Assembly (NCBI GenBank): GCA_024698065.1
Contig: JAILRR010000037.1
Location: 1 to 8,501, forward strand
Origin: Bacilli bacterium
GTDB taxonomy: Bacteria; Bacillota_I; Bacilli_A; RFN20; CAG-826
DNA: 8,501 bases
Reading direction: 5' to 3'
The stretch's first letter is position 1. Each line of letters opens with the position of its first letter. Positions 1 through 5,144 of the stretch are shown here, one piece after another. The notes beneath the pieces are model-generated. The model made no database searches, was not told the origin of the DNA, and worked only from the letters and a program-made list of their open reading frames with translations. Both the position numbers and the translations under genes were made by a program.

Positions 1-127
1 CAAGACTGGTTCCATGTCCAGATCCGATCGTATTGCCAAATACAACCAGCTCCTCCGCATCGAAGAAGAGCTTGGCGATACCGCCGAATACCCAGGCATC
101 AAAGCCTTCTACAACCTCAAGAAATAA
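1..127 (+). CDS. eno: Enolase (phosphopyruvate hydratase), C-terminal end, 5' truncated by window edge
   Basis: The reading frame from base 2 gives 41 residues ending in TAA at 125-127. It starts KTGSMSRSDRIAKYNQ, continues through LLRIEEELG and ends AFYNLKK. This is the highly conserved end of bacterial enolase. The initial Lys of the KTG(S/A) motif corresponds to the active-site lysine near position 392-396 of characterised enolases, and the SRSDR..KYNQLLRIEEELG stretch is the last helix of the TIM barrel. Enolase converts 2-phosphoglycerate to phosphoenolpyruvate in glycolysis in the cytoplasm. The catalytic body and the start lie left of the window. An intrinsic terminator follows 16 bp after the stop, so this is the end of its transcription unit. 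Identification is from recall of the family but the match is close to diagnostic. Confidence 0.95.
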   Translation, partial: KTGSMSRSDRIAKYNQLLRIEEELGDTAEYPGIKAFYNLKK

Positions 128-143
128 GTTCTCTTGAAACACT

Positions 144-173
144 AAGGAGCCGAATCAAAACGGCTCCTTTTTT
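144..173 (+). terminator. Intrinsic terminator of enolase gene
   Basis: A 9-bp perfect stem (144-152 AAGGAGCCG with 161-169 CGGCTCCTT) with an 8-nt loop is followed by a T run (168-173). It lies 16 bp downstream of the enolase stop on the same strand. Confidence 0.93.
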
Positions 174-181
174 GTTATAAT
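173..181 (+). promoter_or_regulatory. Candidate extended -10 promoter for the DJ-1-family gene
   Basis: TGTTATAAT matches the extended -10 consensus TGnTATAAT exactly. It overlaps the end of the enolase terminator's T run. No convincing -35 box is seen 16-18 bp upstream, where the terminator loop sits, but extended -10 promoters can work without one. A start about 7 bp downstream would leave a leader of only about 12 nt containing the ribosome binding site GAGGT (188-192). Confidence 0.45.
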
Positions 182-199
182 CCTCTTGAGGTAATAACC

Positions 200-745
200 A
201 TGATTAAAGGATTAATGCTTTTAGCGGATGGCTTTGAAGAGACTGAAGCCATTTCCACGCACGACATATTAACTAGGACTCACGAGATTGAAGTCACCTA
301 TGTCTCAATCTCAGATTCATTATTCGTCAAGAGTTCTATGGGCCTTAAGGTTGAGGCTCTCGCTCTCCTTAAAGACGTTAAGGCGGAAGACTATGACTTC
401 ATCGTTCTTCCTGGTGGCAAAGTCGGAGTCGAGAACATCAAGAACTCCCCTGCTGCTATTGAGATGATCAAAAGATTCCATGACTTAGGAAAGAAGTATT
501 ACGCCATCTGCGCAGCCCCTTCAATCCTTGGAGAGCTCGGCTATCTAGATGGCAAGAATTACGTCTGCTTCCCTGGCTTCCAAAAAGGGAAAGGAAACTG
601 GATGGACAAAGGTTCTGTCATCGATGGAGACCTCGTCACGGGCCGCTCAATGAATTACACGATTGAGTTTGCTTCAAATATCGTGAGAGTTCTCTTAGGC
701 GAGGAAGCCTTAGCGAGAATTGAACACGGAACCAAAGGCATCTAA
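200..745 (+). CDS. DJ-1/PfpI family protein (ThiJ/YajL-like)
   Basis: This 181-residue protein has the length and landmarks of a single-domain DJ-1-type protein of the class I glutamine amidotransferase-like fold. The N-terminal motif ADGFEETEA (9-17) carries Glu16, equivalent to the conserved Glu18 of human DJ-1. VLPGG is at 69-73. The nucleophile elbow YAICAAPSIL (101-110) carries Cys104, equivalent to DJ-1 Cys106. The family includes redox-sensing chaperones and proposed glyoxalase/deglycase enzymes; I cannot tell which role applies. The protein is probably cytoplasmic, as there is no signal peptide. The start ATG is supported by GAGGT 7 nt upstream. Its stop TAA (743-745) overlaps the stop of the convergent lipoprotein gene (742-744) by two bases, and the reading frames overlap by 4 bp. 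No terminator is visible after it, so its transcript probably runs into the antisense strand of that gene. The last 22 bp of the gene recur exactly at 2138-2159. Confidence 0.9.
   Translation: MIKGLMLLADGFEETEAISTHDILTRTHEIEVTYVSISDSLFVKSSMGLKVEALALLKDVKAEDYDFIVLPGGKVGVENIKNSPAAIEMIKRFHDLGKKYYAICAAPSILGELGYLDGKNYVCFPGFQKGKGNWMDKGSVIDGDLVTGRSMNYTIEFASNIVRVLLGEEALARIEHGTKGI
723..744. repeat. 22-bp direct repeat, left copy (3' end of the DJ-1 gene)
   Basis: Starts AACACGGAACC and ends GGCATCTA. The same 22 bases occur at 2138-2159 in the same orientation, 1415 bp away. Here they encode the tail HGTKGI of the DJ-1-family protein and, on the other strand, the stop of lipoprotein copy A. They appear to mark one edge of a duplicated segment. 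Confidence 0.9.
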
Positions 746-1482
746 ATAGAGACGAAAGGAATAGAGAGGCAGAGGCTTTCACCAAATTCCTCAGAGCCAC
801 ATACGTCGAAGCGTAAGGTCATAGAATCAAAAGATGAGATATATTTGCCTTCTGCAACAACATTCTCGCCGTCCATAAATCTAAAACCGCTTTCTTCAAG
901 AAAGAGGAATATCAGTTCCTTGTCATTGTAATCAACAAACATTCTGCCGGTGTATGGTGTGTCTTTTACAGATGTGATGCGAAGGTTTATTTCATCCGAT
1001 ACCCAACGGCTCACAAAACAATATCTTGCGTCAAGCTCATCTTCTCTTATCGGCCTTTTTGTTAATAAAACTGGATTGCCAGAATCAAAATACGGATCAC
1101 CAAGGGCAGATAAGCTGCCGAATTCGAAAGTAGCTTTGCTACTATCAACCATTTCTTTAAAGGCTAGACCATAGCAAGCATCGTAAGATAATCCCATTGT
1201 ATATTCTTCGGTCTCAAGGCTAATTCCTGTATAGGTGCTTTCGTCCGTAAATAAAGCGGTTGCTCTGACCTCTTTGTCATTGATCATGAGCTTGGCAAAA
1301 CCACGACAATCAGCTTCACCCTGAACGGCAATAGATATCTTTCCTTCTTCATCAGACCAAACAACGTTTCTTTCAAAAAGTTTTTTAAAGGCCAAGGGAC
1401 GATTTTCGCACGATAAAAGAAAAGGCATCGCCATAAAACCAATGGTAGATAATGCAATTGCTCTTTTTCTAATCGATAACAT
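742..1482 (-). CDS. Lipoprotein of unknown function, copy A
   Basis: A 246-residue protein with a clear lipoprotein signal peptide: basic n-region MLSIRKR, hydrophobic stretch ~8-23, and lipobox LLSC with the lipidated Cys25. The mature part is predicted to sit outside the cytoplasmic membrane. I do not recognise a named domain. It is acidic, looks mostly beta-stranded, and contains motifs shared with copy A' (2157-2924): FKKLFERNVVWSDE (32-45), GDPYF (128-132), TPYTGRM (about 174-180), EGKY and FGESL near the end. Mature sequences of A and A' are roughly half identical by eye. The start overlaps the 3' end of gene B by 14 bp (1469-1482), which suggests translational coupling. The best Shine-Dalgarno-like sequence (GGAAGG) is about 15 nt from the ATG, too far to be ideal. 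Stop TAG at 742-744. No terminator of its own is seen before the convergent DJ-1 gene. Confidence 0.8.
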   Translation of the reverse strand: MLSIRKRAIALSTIGFMAMPFLLSCENRPLAFKKLFERNVVWSDEEGKISIAVQGEADCRGFAKLMINDKEVRATALFTDESTYTGISLETEEYTMGLSYDACYGLAFKEMVDSSKATFEFGSLSALGDPYFDSGNPVLLTKRPIREDELDARYCFVSRWVSDEINLRITSVKDTPYTGRMFVDYNDKELIFLFLEESGFRFMDGENVVAEGKYISSFDSMTLRFDVCGSEEFGESLCLSIPFVSI

Positions 1483-1510
1483 AATACGATATCATCGCCT
1501 TCCTAGCTTG
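1350..1510. repeat. 161-bp near-identical repeat, copy A side
   Basis: Aligns without gaps to 2792-2952 (offset 1442 bp) with six mismatches by my count, about 96% identity. It covers the signal peptide and first ~45 codons of the lipoprotein plus the last ~14 codons of gene B. Homology stops abruptly at 1510/2952. Downstream, within the lipoprotein bodies, similarity falls sharply. Confidence 0.9.
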
Positions 1511-1990
1511 GTCGTTGGTCCAGCCTTGTCCGCCGCGGTTCATTAACCAACCCATATTAAAATCACCGCAATAAATAGTACTATACCCGCATGCATTAAC
1601 ATTGTACCCAGTATATATAATTTCGCCACTAGTGGTCTTTTCGCTTTTGACACAAACAAAGTGGGCAAATTGTAGATAATCGATATTTAATTCGGAATCC
1701 ACACCTTTCCAAAAGCAAATTATCCCATTACCGTCTGACCCGATGTTTCCTTTGAATTCATCAAACAGAGATTCTTTTGGAAAATCTATAATACCGTTTT
1801 CAATATGCTTCAAGTCTAGGCAATCGATAACATCGCCAAGCCCTCTTTGTTCATATAAAAGATAATCAACAACGGTTCTGACAGCACAGATAACGATATG
1901 CCTAACACGCCTAAAGCGACGCCTACTACGGGAATGGCCATAAGGGACAAAGAAACAAAAAATCACTAGAGGATTAATCACAAAGTGCAT
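1469..1990 (-). CDS. Hypothetical protein (gene B), possibly frameshifted
   Basis: A 173-codon frame. The C-terminal ~125 residues look like real protein: LGDVIDCLDLKH (51-62), GNGIICFWKG (87-96), QFAHFVCVK (107-115), YTGYNV (126-131) and QARKAMISYYVID at the end. The Gly-Asn-Gly..Phe-Trp, then HFV.V, then Y.(T/G)YN pattern recalls papain/C39-like cysteine peptidase folds with His110 as a candidate catalytic His. I cannot find the matching cysteine, so this is only a suggestion. The N-terminal part is suspect: residues 19-31 are extremely Arg-rich (SRSRRRFRRVRH), and the next reading frame over the same bases (1816-1941) encodes a smooth hydrophobic segment, MAIPVVGVALGVLGIS and onward. No ribosome binding site precedes the ATG at 1990. 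The stop overlaps lipoprotein A by 14 bp. A 14-codon relic of a second copy sits at 2911-2952. It may be a degraded gene or one whose true N-terminus lies in the other frame. Confidence 0.5.
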   Translation of the reverse strand: MHFVINPLVIFCFFVPYGHSRSRRRFRRVRHIVICAVRTVVDYLLYEQRGLGDVIDCLDLKHIENGIIDFPKESLFDEFKGNIGSDGNGIICFWKGVDSELNIDYLQFAHFVCVKSEKTTSGEIIYTGYNVNACGYSTIYCGDFNMGWLMNRGGQGWTNDQARKAMISYYVID

Positions 1991-2055
1991 TAGTTTTCTG
2001 ATATATCCAATACGTTCTTCTTTAAATGCGCTTCCAACTGGAGGGTCTCTTTTCT

Positions 2056-2160
2056 ATGAGGTTTACAAAGGAATTCAAATTGGAATGCGTCAGAAAGCAC
2101 AAAGCGGGTGAGTGTATCTACGATCCCGGCTGGTGCAAACACGGAACCAAAGGCATCTAG
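2056..2160 (+). pseudogene. Truncated transposase-like (IS3-type orfA) N-terminal fragment
   Basis: A 34-codon frame beginning MRFTKEFKLECVRKHKAGE, preceded by a good ribosome binding site (GGAGGG, 2040-2045, 10 nt from ATG). The (F)(S/T)xEFKLECV..(K/H)..GE opening is typical of helix-turn-helix orfA proteins of IS3-type elements, which normally run to around 100 residues or more before the catalytic part. Here the similarity ends at about DPGWCKH and the frame then runs into GTKGI-stop, the same bases as the end of the DJ-1 gene. This is therefore a chimeric remnant: an insertion-element start cut by a recombination junction at a short shared stretch (AACAC). The assignment to IS3 is from motif recall; the truncation and junction are directly visible. 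The rest of the element is absent from the window. Confidence 0.6.
2138..2159. repeat. 22-bp direct repeat, right copy (junction with transposase relic)
   Basis: An exact copy of 723-744. Here it joins the transposase-like relic to the 3' end of lipoprotein A' and supplies the stop codon TAG of A' (2157-2159 on the - strand). It marks the internal junction of the duplicated segment. Confidence 0.9.
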
Positions 2161-2924
2161 GAAGCAAAACTTGCAAGCTGCGCGTTTGCCCAGCACCAAA
2201 CGAGTGACAGGCTTTCACCAAAAACATCCGATCCATAAACATCGAAAAGAAGAGTCATCCCTTCAAAAGTAGATAAATATTTCCCTTCTCCCAGGGTCTT
2301 TTCATCTTCGATAATTTTGAAGAAACAGCCGTCCATTAAGAACAACTCTATATCGTTAGAGTTATATTCTCCGGCCATTCTTCCAGTGTAAGGAGTCTCT
2401 TTGCCCTGGTACACGAACAACCGACGATCTTCAGTACAAAGGTAATTGAAAATACAATACCTCACGTCTAGTTCCTCTTCGGTAATCGCCCTTTTCTTTA
2501 ATGTAATCGAATCGTTCGTCGCAAAATATGGGTCTCCCGTTTCTTTTAAGTCGCTACGGATCTCAAATACAGCTGAGCCCTCGCTTTTTGTTTCCTTAAA
2601 ATCTAGCCCATAAACACAGAAATTGTTATGTGGATCTAAGATGTTGGATTCAGTCTCAAAACTAATTCCAGTAAAACCATTTCCATCCGAAAATGTCGCT
2701 GTTGCTTTGACCTCCTCGTTGTTGATCAAAATCTTAGCGAAGCCATATTCGTGGCGCTCGCCCTGAACAGTTATACAAACCTTGCCTAACTCATCAGACC
2801 AGACAACGTTTCTTTCAAAAAGTTTTTTAAAGACCGAGGGACGATTTTCGCACGATAAAAGAAAAGGCATCGCCATAAAACCAATGGTAGATAATGCAAT
2901 TGCTCTTTTTCTAATTGATAACAT
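2157..2924 (-). CDS. Lipoprotein of unknown function, copy A' (paralogue of 742-1482)
   Basis: A 255-residue lipoprotein. Its first 29 residues, including signal peptide, LLSC lipobox and Cys25, are identical to copy A, and residues 32-45 (FKKLFERNVVWSDE) also match. Beyond about residue 48 the two diverge to roughly half identity, sharing GDPYF, TPYTGRM, EGKY(L/I)S and FGESL. The C-terminus is replaced: VWCWANAQLASFAS here against a shorter tail ending IPFVSI in A, so A' carries 27 bp more before the shared stop. No known domain is recognised; it is predicted to be anchored to the outer face of the membrane. Unlike A, it has no intact gene B in front, only a relic. A hairpin terminator (2970-2996) lies 46 bp upstream of its start and I see no promoter in between, so its expression is uncertain. 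Confidence 0.78.
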   Translation of the reverse strand: MLSIRKRAIALSTIGFMAMPFLLSCENRPSVFKKLFERNVVWSDELGKVCITVQGERHEYGFAKILINNEEVKATATFSDGNGFTGISFETESNILDPHNNFCVYGLDFKETKSEGSAVFEIRSDLKETGDPYFATNDSITLKKRAITEEELDVRYCIFNYLCTEDRRLFVYQGKETPYTGRMAGEYNSNDIELFLMDGCFFKIIEDEKTLGEGKYLSTFEGMTLLFDVYGSDVFGESLSLVWCWANAQLASFAS

Positions 2925-2952
2925 AATACGATACCATCGCCTTCTTAGCTTG
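2792..2952. repeat. 161-bp near-identical repeat, copy A' side
   Basis: Partner of 1350-1510; see that entry. Identity ends at 2952, where the gene B relic breaks off into unrelated sequence. Confidence 0.9.
2911..2952 (-). pseudogene. 3' relic of a second copy of gene B
   Basis: The last codons QAKKAMVSYYVIN-stop match the end of gene B (QARKAMISYYVID-stop) and overlap the start of A' in the same way. Upstream of 2952 the sequence is unrelated to gene B and leads directly into the terminator of the UPF0371 gene. The rest of the second gene B has therefore been lost. Confidence 0.8.
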
Positions 2953-2969
2953 CGTCTTTAATGAGAAGG

Positions 2970-2996
2970 AAAACCCCCGCGATTTGCAGGGGCTTT
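2970..2996 (-). terminator. Intrinsic terminator of the UPF0371/DUF1846 gene (possibly bidirectional)
   Basis: Read on the - strand, AAAGCCCCTGC pairs with GCGGGGGTTTT around a 5-nt loop. This gives an 11-bp stem including two G-T wobbles, ending in a short T run. It starts 14 bp after the UPF0371 stop. On the + strand it is also followed by five T's (2994-2998), so it could act both ways. Confidence 0.85.
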
Positions 2997-3010
2997 TTAA
3001 AAATTCGCTG

Positions 3011-4495
3011 TTATTTCGTGTAGAGGCGGTGAGCTCTGCTGATTGCTTCTTCAGTGACATCAATGCCAAGTTTCTTGAAGGTGTTGAGGTCGGTTTCCTG
3101 AAGGATGACGGATGAGTGAGCCTGGCAACCTTTAAGCTTTGGAAGTTGCTGGAGGGCAATCTTAGCAAGAGGGTTGCTGTTAGCCTGAATCGCAAGAGCG
3201 ATAAGAACCTCTTCAGCATGGAGCCTTGGGTTGTGGTTGTTAAGAGAATTGACCTTGAGGTCTTGGATTGGTTTGATGACCTCTGGTGAGATAAGAGGAA
3301 TCTTATCGTCAATCTTAGCAAGAACCTTTAAGGCGTTAAGAAGGACGGCCGCAGAGGAACCGAATAATGGTGATCTCTTGCCACAGACAATCTTCTTGTT
3401 AGAAAGTTCGAGAGCGCAGCATGGGACACCGGTGATTTCCTCTTTCTTAAGGCAAGCGGCAACAACCTTACGGTCAGCTGTGCTGATGCCAAGAGTGTTC
3501 ATAAGCATTTCTTCTTTGACCACCGCATCATCTTTGAATTTGCCAAGGAAGCAGTTCTTCTTGGCTTGGTAATATCTACGGATGATTTCGGCTTTGGACG
3601 CTTCGATAGCGGCTTCTTCGTTCTTGATGGCAAAGCCAATCATGTTGACGCCCATATCGGTTGGGGAATTGTATGGGCTCTTGCCATAGATCTTCTCGAA
3701 GATGGCTTTGAGGAGAGGGAAAGTCTCAACATCACGGTTATAGTTAACGGCTTGTTTGCCATAGGCCTCAAGGTGATATGGGTCGATCATGTTGACGTCT
3801 TCAAGATCGGCTGTAGCGGCCTCATAAGCGAGGTTGACTGGATGCTTTAATGGGAGGTTCCAGACTGGGAAGCTTTCGTATTTGGCGTAGCCAGCACGGA
3901 TGCCGCGCTTATTGTCGTGATAAAGTTGAGAGAGGCAGGTTGCCATCTTTCCGCTTCCAGGACCTGGAGCGGTCACAACGACGATTGGTCTAGTGGTTTC
4001 AATGTATTCGTTTCTTCCAAGGCCTTCTTCGGAAACAACGAGTGGGATGTTGCTTGGATATCCGGCGATCTCATAGTGTTTGTAGACCTTGATTCCGTTG
4101 TTGGTGAGTTTGGTGATGAAGGCGTCAACAAGAGGAAGAGGCTGATAGAAAGAGAAGACAACACTACTAACGTAGAGCTCGACTTCCTTATATGCATCAA
4201 TAAGTCTTTCGACTTCGGCTTGATAAGTGATTCCAAGGTCATTTCTGACTTTGTTGGTATTGATGTCGTTAGAATTGACGACAATAACGACTTCAACCTT
4301 ACCCTTCATACCTAAGAGCATGTGGAGCTTGGTGTCTGGCTTAAAACCAGGAAGGACTCTGCTAGCGTGGTAGTCGTCGAAAAGCTTTCCGCCGAATTCA
4401 AGGTAGAGCTTGTCACCAAAAGAGGCGATTCTCTTTTGGATGTTCTCTCTTTGAACTTTCAAATATTTCTCGCAATCGAACGCTATCTTAGCCAT
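3011..4495 (-). CDS. UPF0371/DUF1846 family protein
   Basis: A 494-residue protein of the full length expected for the UPF0371 (DUF1846) family, which is conserved in many Firmicutes but, as far as I know, has no established biochemical role. Recognisable landmarks: N-terminal AFDCEKYLKVQRENIQKRI (5-23), LYLEFGGKLFDDYHASRVLPGF (30-51), VVVTAPGPGSGKMATCLSQ (172-190), YNSPTDMGVNMIGF (275-288) and NCFLGKF (314-320). The glycine-rich GPGSGK resembles a nucleotide-binding loop but does not fit the Walker A spacing, as a Pro stands where the first Gly/Ala would be. No signal peptide or membrane segment; probably cytoplasmic. The start is supported by GAGGGGC (4503-4509 on the + strand, complement) 7-8 nt upstream of the ATG. 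It appears to be a single-gene unit with its own promoter region (4500-4607) and terminator (2970-2996). Confidence 0.93.
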   Translation of the reverse strand: MAKIAFDCEKYLKVQRENIQKRIASFGDKLYLEFGGKLFDDYHASRVLPGFKPDTKLHMLLGMKGKVEVVIVVNSNDINTNKVRNDLGITYQAEVERLIDAYKEVELYVSSVVFSFYQPLPLVDAFITKLTNNGIKVYKHYEIAGYPSNIPLVVSEEGLGRNEYIETTRPIVVVTAPGPGSGKMATCLSQLYHDNKRGIRAGYAKYESFPVWNLPLKHPVNLAYEAATADLEDVNMIDPYHLEAYGKQAVNYNRDVETFPLLKAIFEKIYGKSPYNSPTDMGVNMIGFAIKNEEAAIEASKAEIIRRYYQAKKNCFLGKFKDDAVVKEEMLMNTLGISTADRKVVAACLKKEEITGVPCCALELSNKKIVCGKRSPLFGSSAAVLLNALKVLAKIDDKIPLISPEVIKPIQDLKVNSLNNHNPRLHAEEVLIALAIQANSNPLAKIALQQLPKLKGCQAHSSVILQETDLNTFKKLGIDVTEEAISRAHRLYTK

Positions 4496-4523
4496 ATGTG
4501 TAGCCCCTCTAGAATACTAGATT

Positions 4524-4546
4524 AATATACACTTCATATATATGAA
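4524..4546 (-). promoter_or_regulatory. Candidate promoter and palindromic operator upstream of the UPF0371 gene
   Basis: On the - strand a -10-like TATATT (4524-4529) lies 28 bp upstream of the start codon. Immediately upstream is a perfect 14-bp palindrome, TTCATATATATGAA (4533-4546), in the spacer between the -10 and where a -35 would fall. The -35 itself is weak (TTCCAC at about 18 bp spacing). The position suggests a repressor site, but the AT-rich core could also arise by chance. Confidence 0.4.
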
Positions 4547-4607
4547 CGTGGAAGAAAAAACGTCACTCGACGGTGAAAAAATATTAATGAAATAACCACT
4601 TCCGCCA

Positions 4608-4946
4608 CTAAGCGCGTTTCGTGTTCTTTTTCGCAGGTTTCTGAGGGGCTTGCGCTTCAAGGCGTTTTCTCCTCTTCTCCATCTCTTCTTTTAAGAACTT
4701 CTCCTCAAGCTCCTTTTGCTTAAGGATCGCCTCTTCTTTCTTTTTGCTCGTTTCTTCGAAATGCTCTTTCACTTCTTTTTGCATCGCCTCATCTTTGAAT
4801 TTGATGAATCCGTTATGGTAGGCAAGTTCAAAAGAATAGAGCTTTCCATTGCTCAGTTGGAGGTATTGTCCTTCTAGATTCATGATGGTGAGGGTAACGC
4901 CATCGGCCGTGATCACTTTTTGACCAACGATCTTGCTGAGTTCCAT
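4608..4946 (-). CDS. Small basic protein with N-terminal beta domain and C-terminal coiled coil, unknown function
   Basis: 112 residues from the ATG at 4946. This start is preferred over one 36 bp upstream because GGAGGAGA (4951-4958) sits about 5 nt before it. Residues 1-50 (MELSKIVGQKVITADG to NGFIKF) look like a small strand-rich domain: a turn at ADG, strands around TLTIMN, QYLQLS and KLYSFE. Residues 51-97 are almost entirely charged and helical with many Lys/Glu, a likely coiled coil. The tail 98-112 is Lys/Pro/Ala-rich. No signal peptide or membrane segment. I do not recognise the family. The layout (small sensor-like or nucleic-acid-binding beta fold plus basic helix) resembles N-terminal modules found on some larger proteins, but that is only an impression. 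The 5' leader on the - strand is long and AT-rich, with a weak possible -10 (TATTAT, complement of 5044-5049). Confidence 0.75.
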   Translation of the reverse strand: MELSKIVGQKVITADGVTLTIMNLEGQYLQLSNGKLYSFELAYHNGFIKFKDEAMQKEVKEHFEETSKKKEEAILKQKELEEKFLKEEMEKRRKRLEAQAPQKPAKKNTKRA

Positions 4947-4950
4947 GATG

Positions 4951-4958
4951 TCTCCTCC
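4951..4958 (-). promoter_or_regulatory. Ribosome binding site fixing the start at 4946
   Basis: GGAGGAGA on the - strand, about 5 nt from ATG 4946. It falls inside the longer open frame that begins at 4982, which has no comparable site, so the shorter protein is the likely product. Confidence 0.8.
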
Positions 4959-5104
4959 AATTGTTTTTCGCGCAGGAAACATTTGTCATTTTTGTCGCGA
5001 TTATCTTCGTTTTTTGCGACTACGAAAACGCTTCCTTTATTACATAATACCTTATTTTTTGAGATAAATGTAAGCACATTTTTTAAAGGCCAGAAGCCAC
5101 CAAA

Positions 5105-5130
5105 GAAAAAAGCGACCCAACCGGGCCGCT
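5105..5130 (-). terminator. Intrinsic terminator of the small membrane protein gene
   Basis: On the - strand AGCGGCCC pairs with GGGTCGCT around a GGTT loop (8 bp, one G-T), followed by TTTTTT (complement of 5106-5111). It lies 14 bp after the stop at 5145. Confidence 0.92.
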
Positions 5131-5144
5131 AAGAAGAAAAACGT

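Noticed and set aside
172..189. Possible CRISPR or phage attachment structure near the terminators
   Set aside because: No regularly spaced repeats, tRNA gene or integrase are present anywhere in the window.
1990..2199. 69-codon - strand open frame overlapping the end of lipoprotein A'
   Set aside because: It is the antisense shadow of the transposase-like relic and the repeat junction, has no ribosome binding site, and its sequence has no protein-like pattern.
2911..3321. 136-codon - strand open frame ending at the gene B relic
   Set aside because: Most of it is an out-of-frame reading of the UPF0371 gene (Ser/Leu/Arg-rich). Only its last ~14 codons have meaning, as the gene B relic.
3566..4315. 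Long + strand open frames (3566-3850, 3917-4315)
   Set aside because: They lie wholly antisense to the UPF0371 gene, lack ribosome binding sites and give no recognisable protein; they are shadows of its codon bias.
4561..4577. Possible terminator hairpin downstream of the small coiled-coil gene
   Set aside because: CGTC/GACG gives only a 4-bp stem with a 4-nt loop flanked by A/T runs. This is too weak to call, although its position would suit a terminator.
4994..5030. Inverted repeats (GTCGC/GCGAC and CGTTTT/AAAACG) in the leader of the coiled-coil gene as a riboswitch or attenuator
   Set aside because: The two short stems are mutually exclusive, with no recognisable riboswitch core and no terminator before the start codon; probably AT-rich chance structure.
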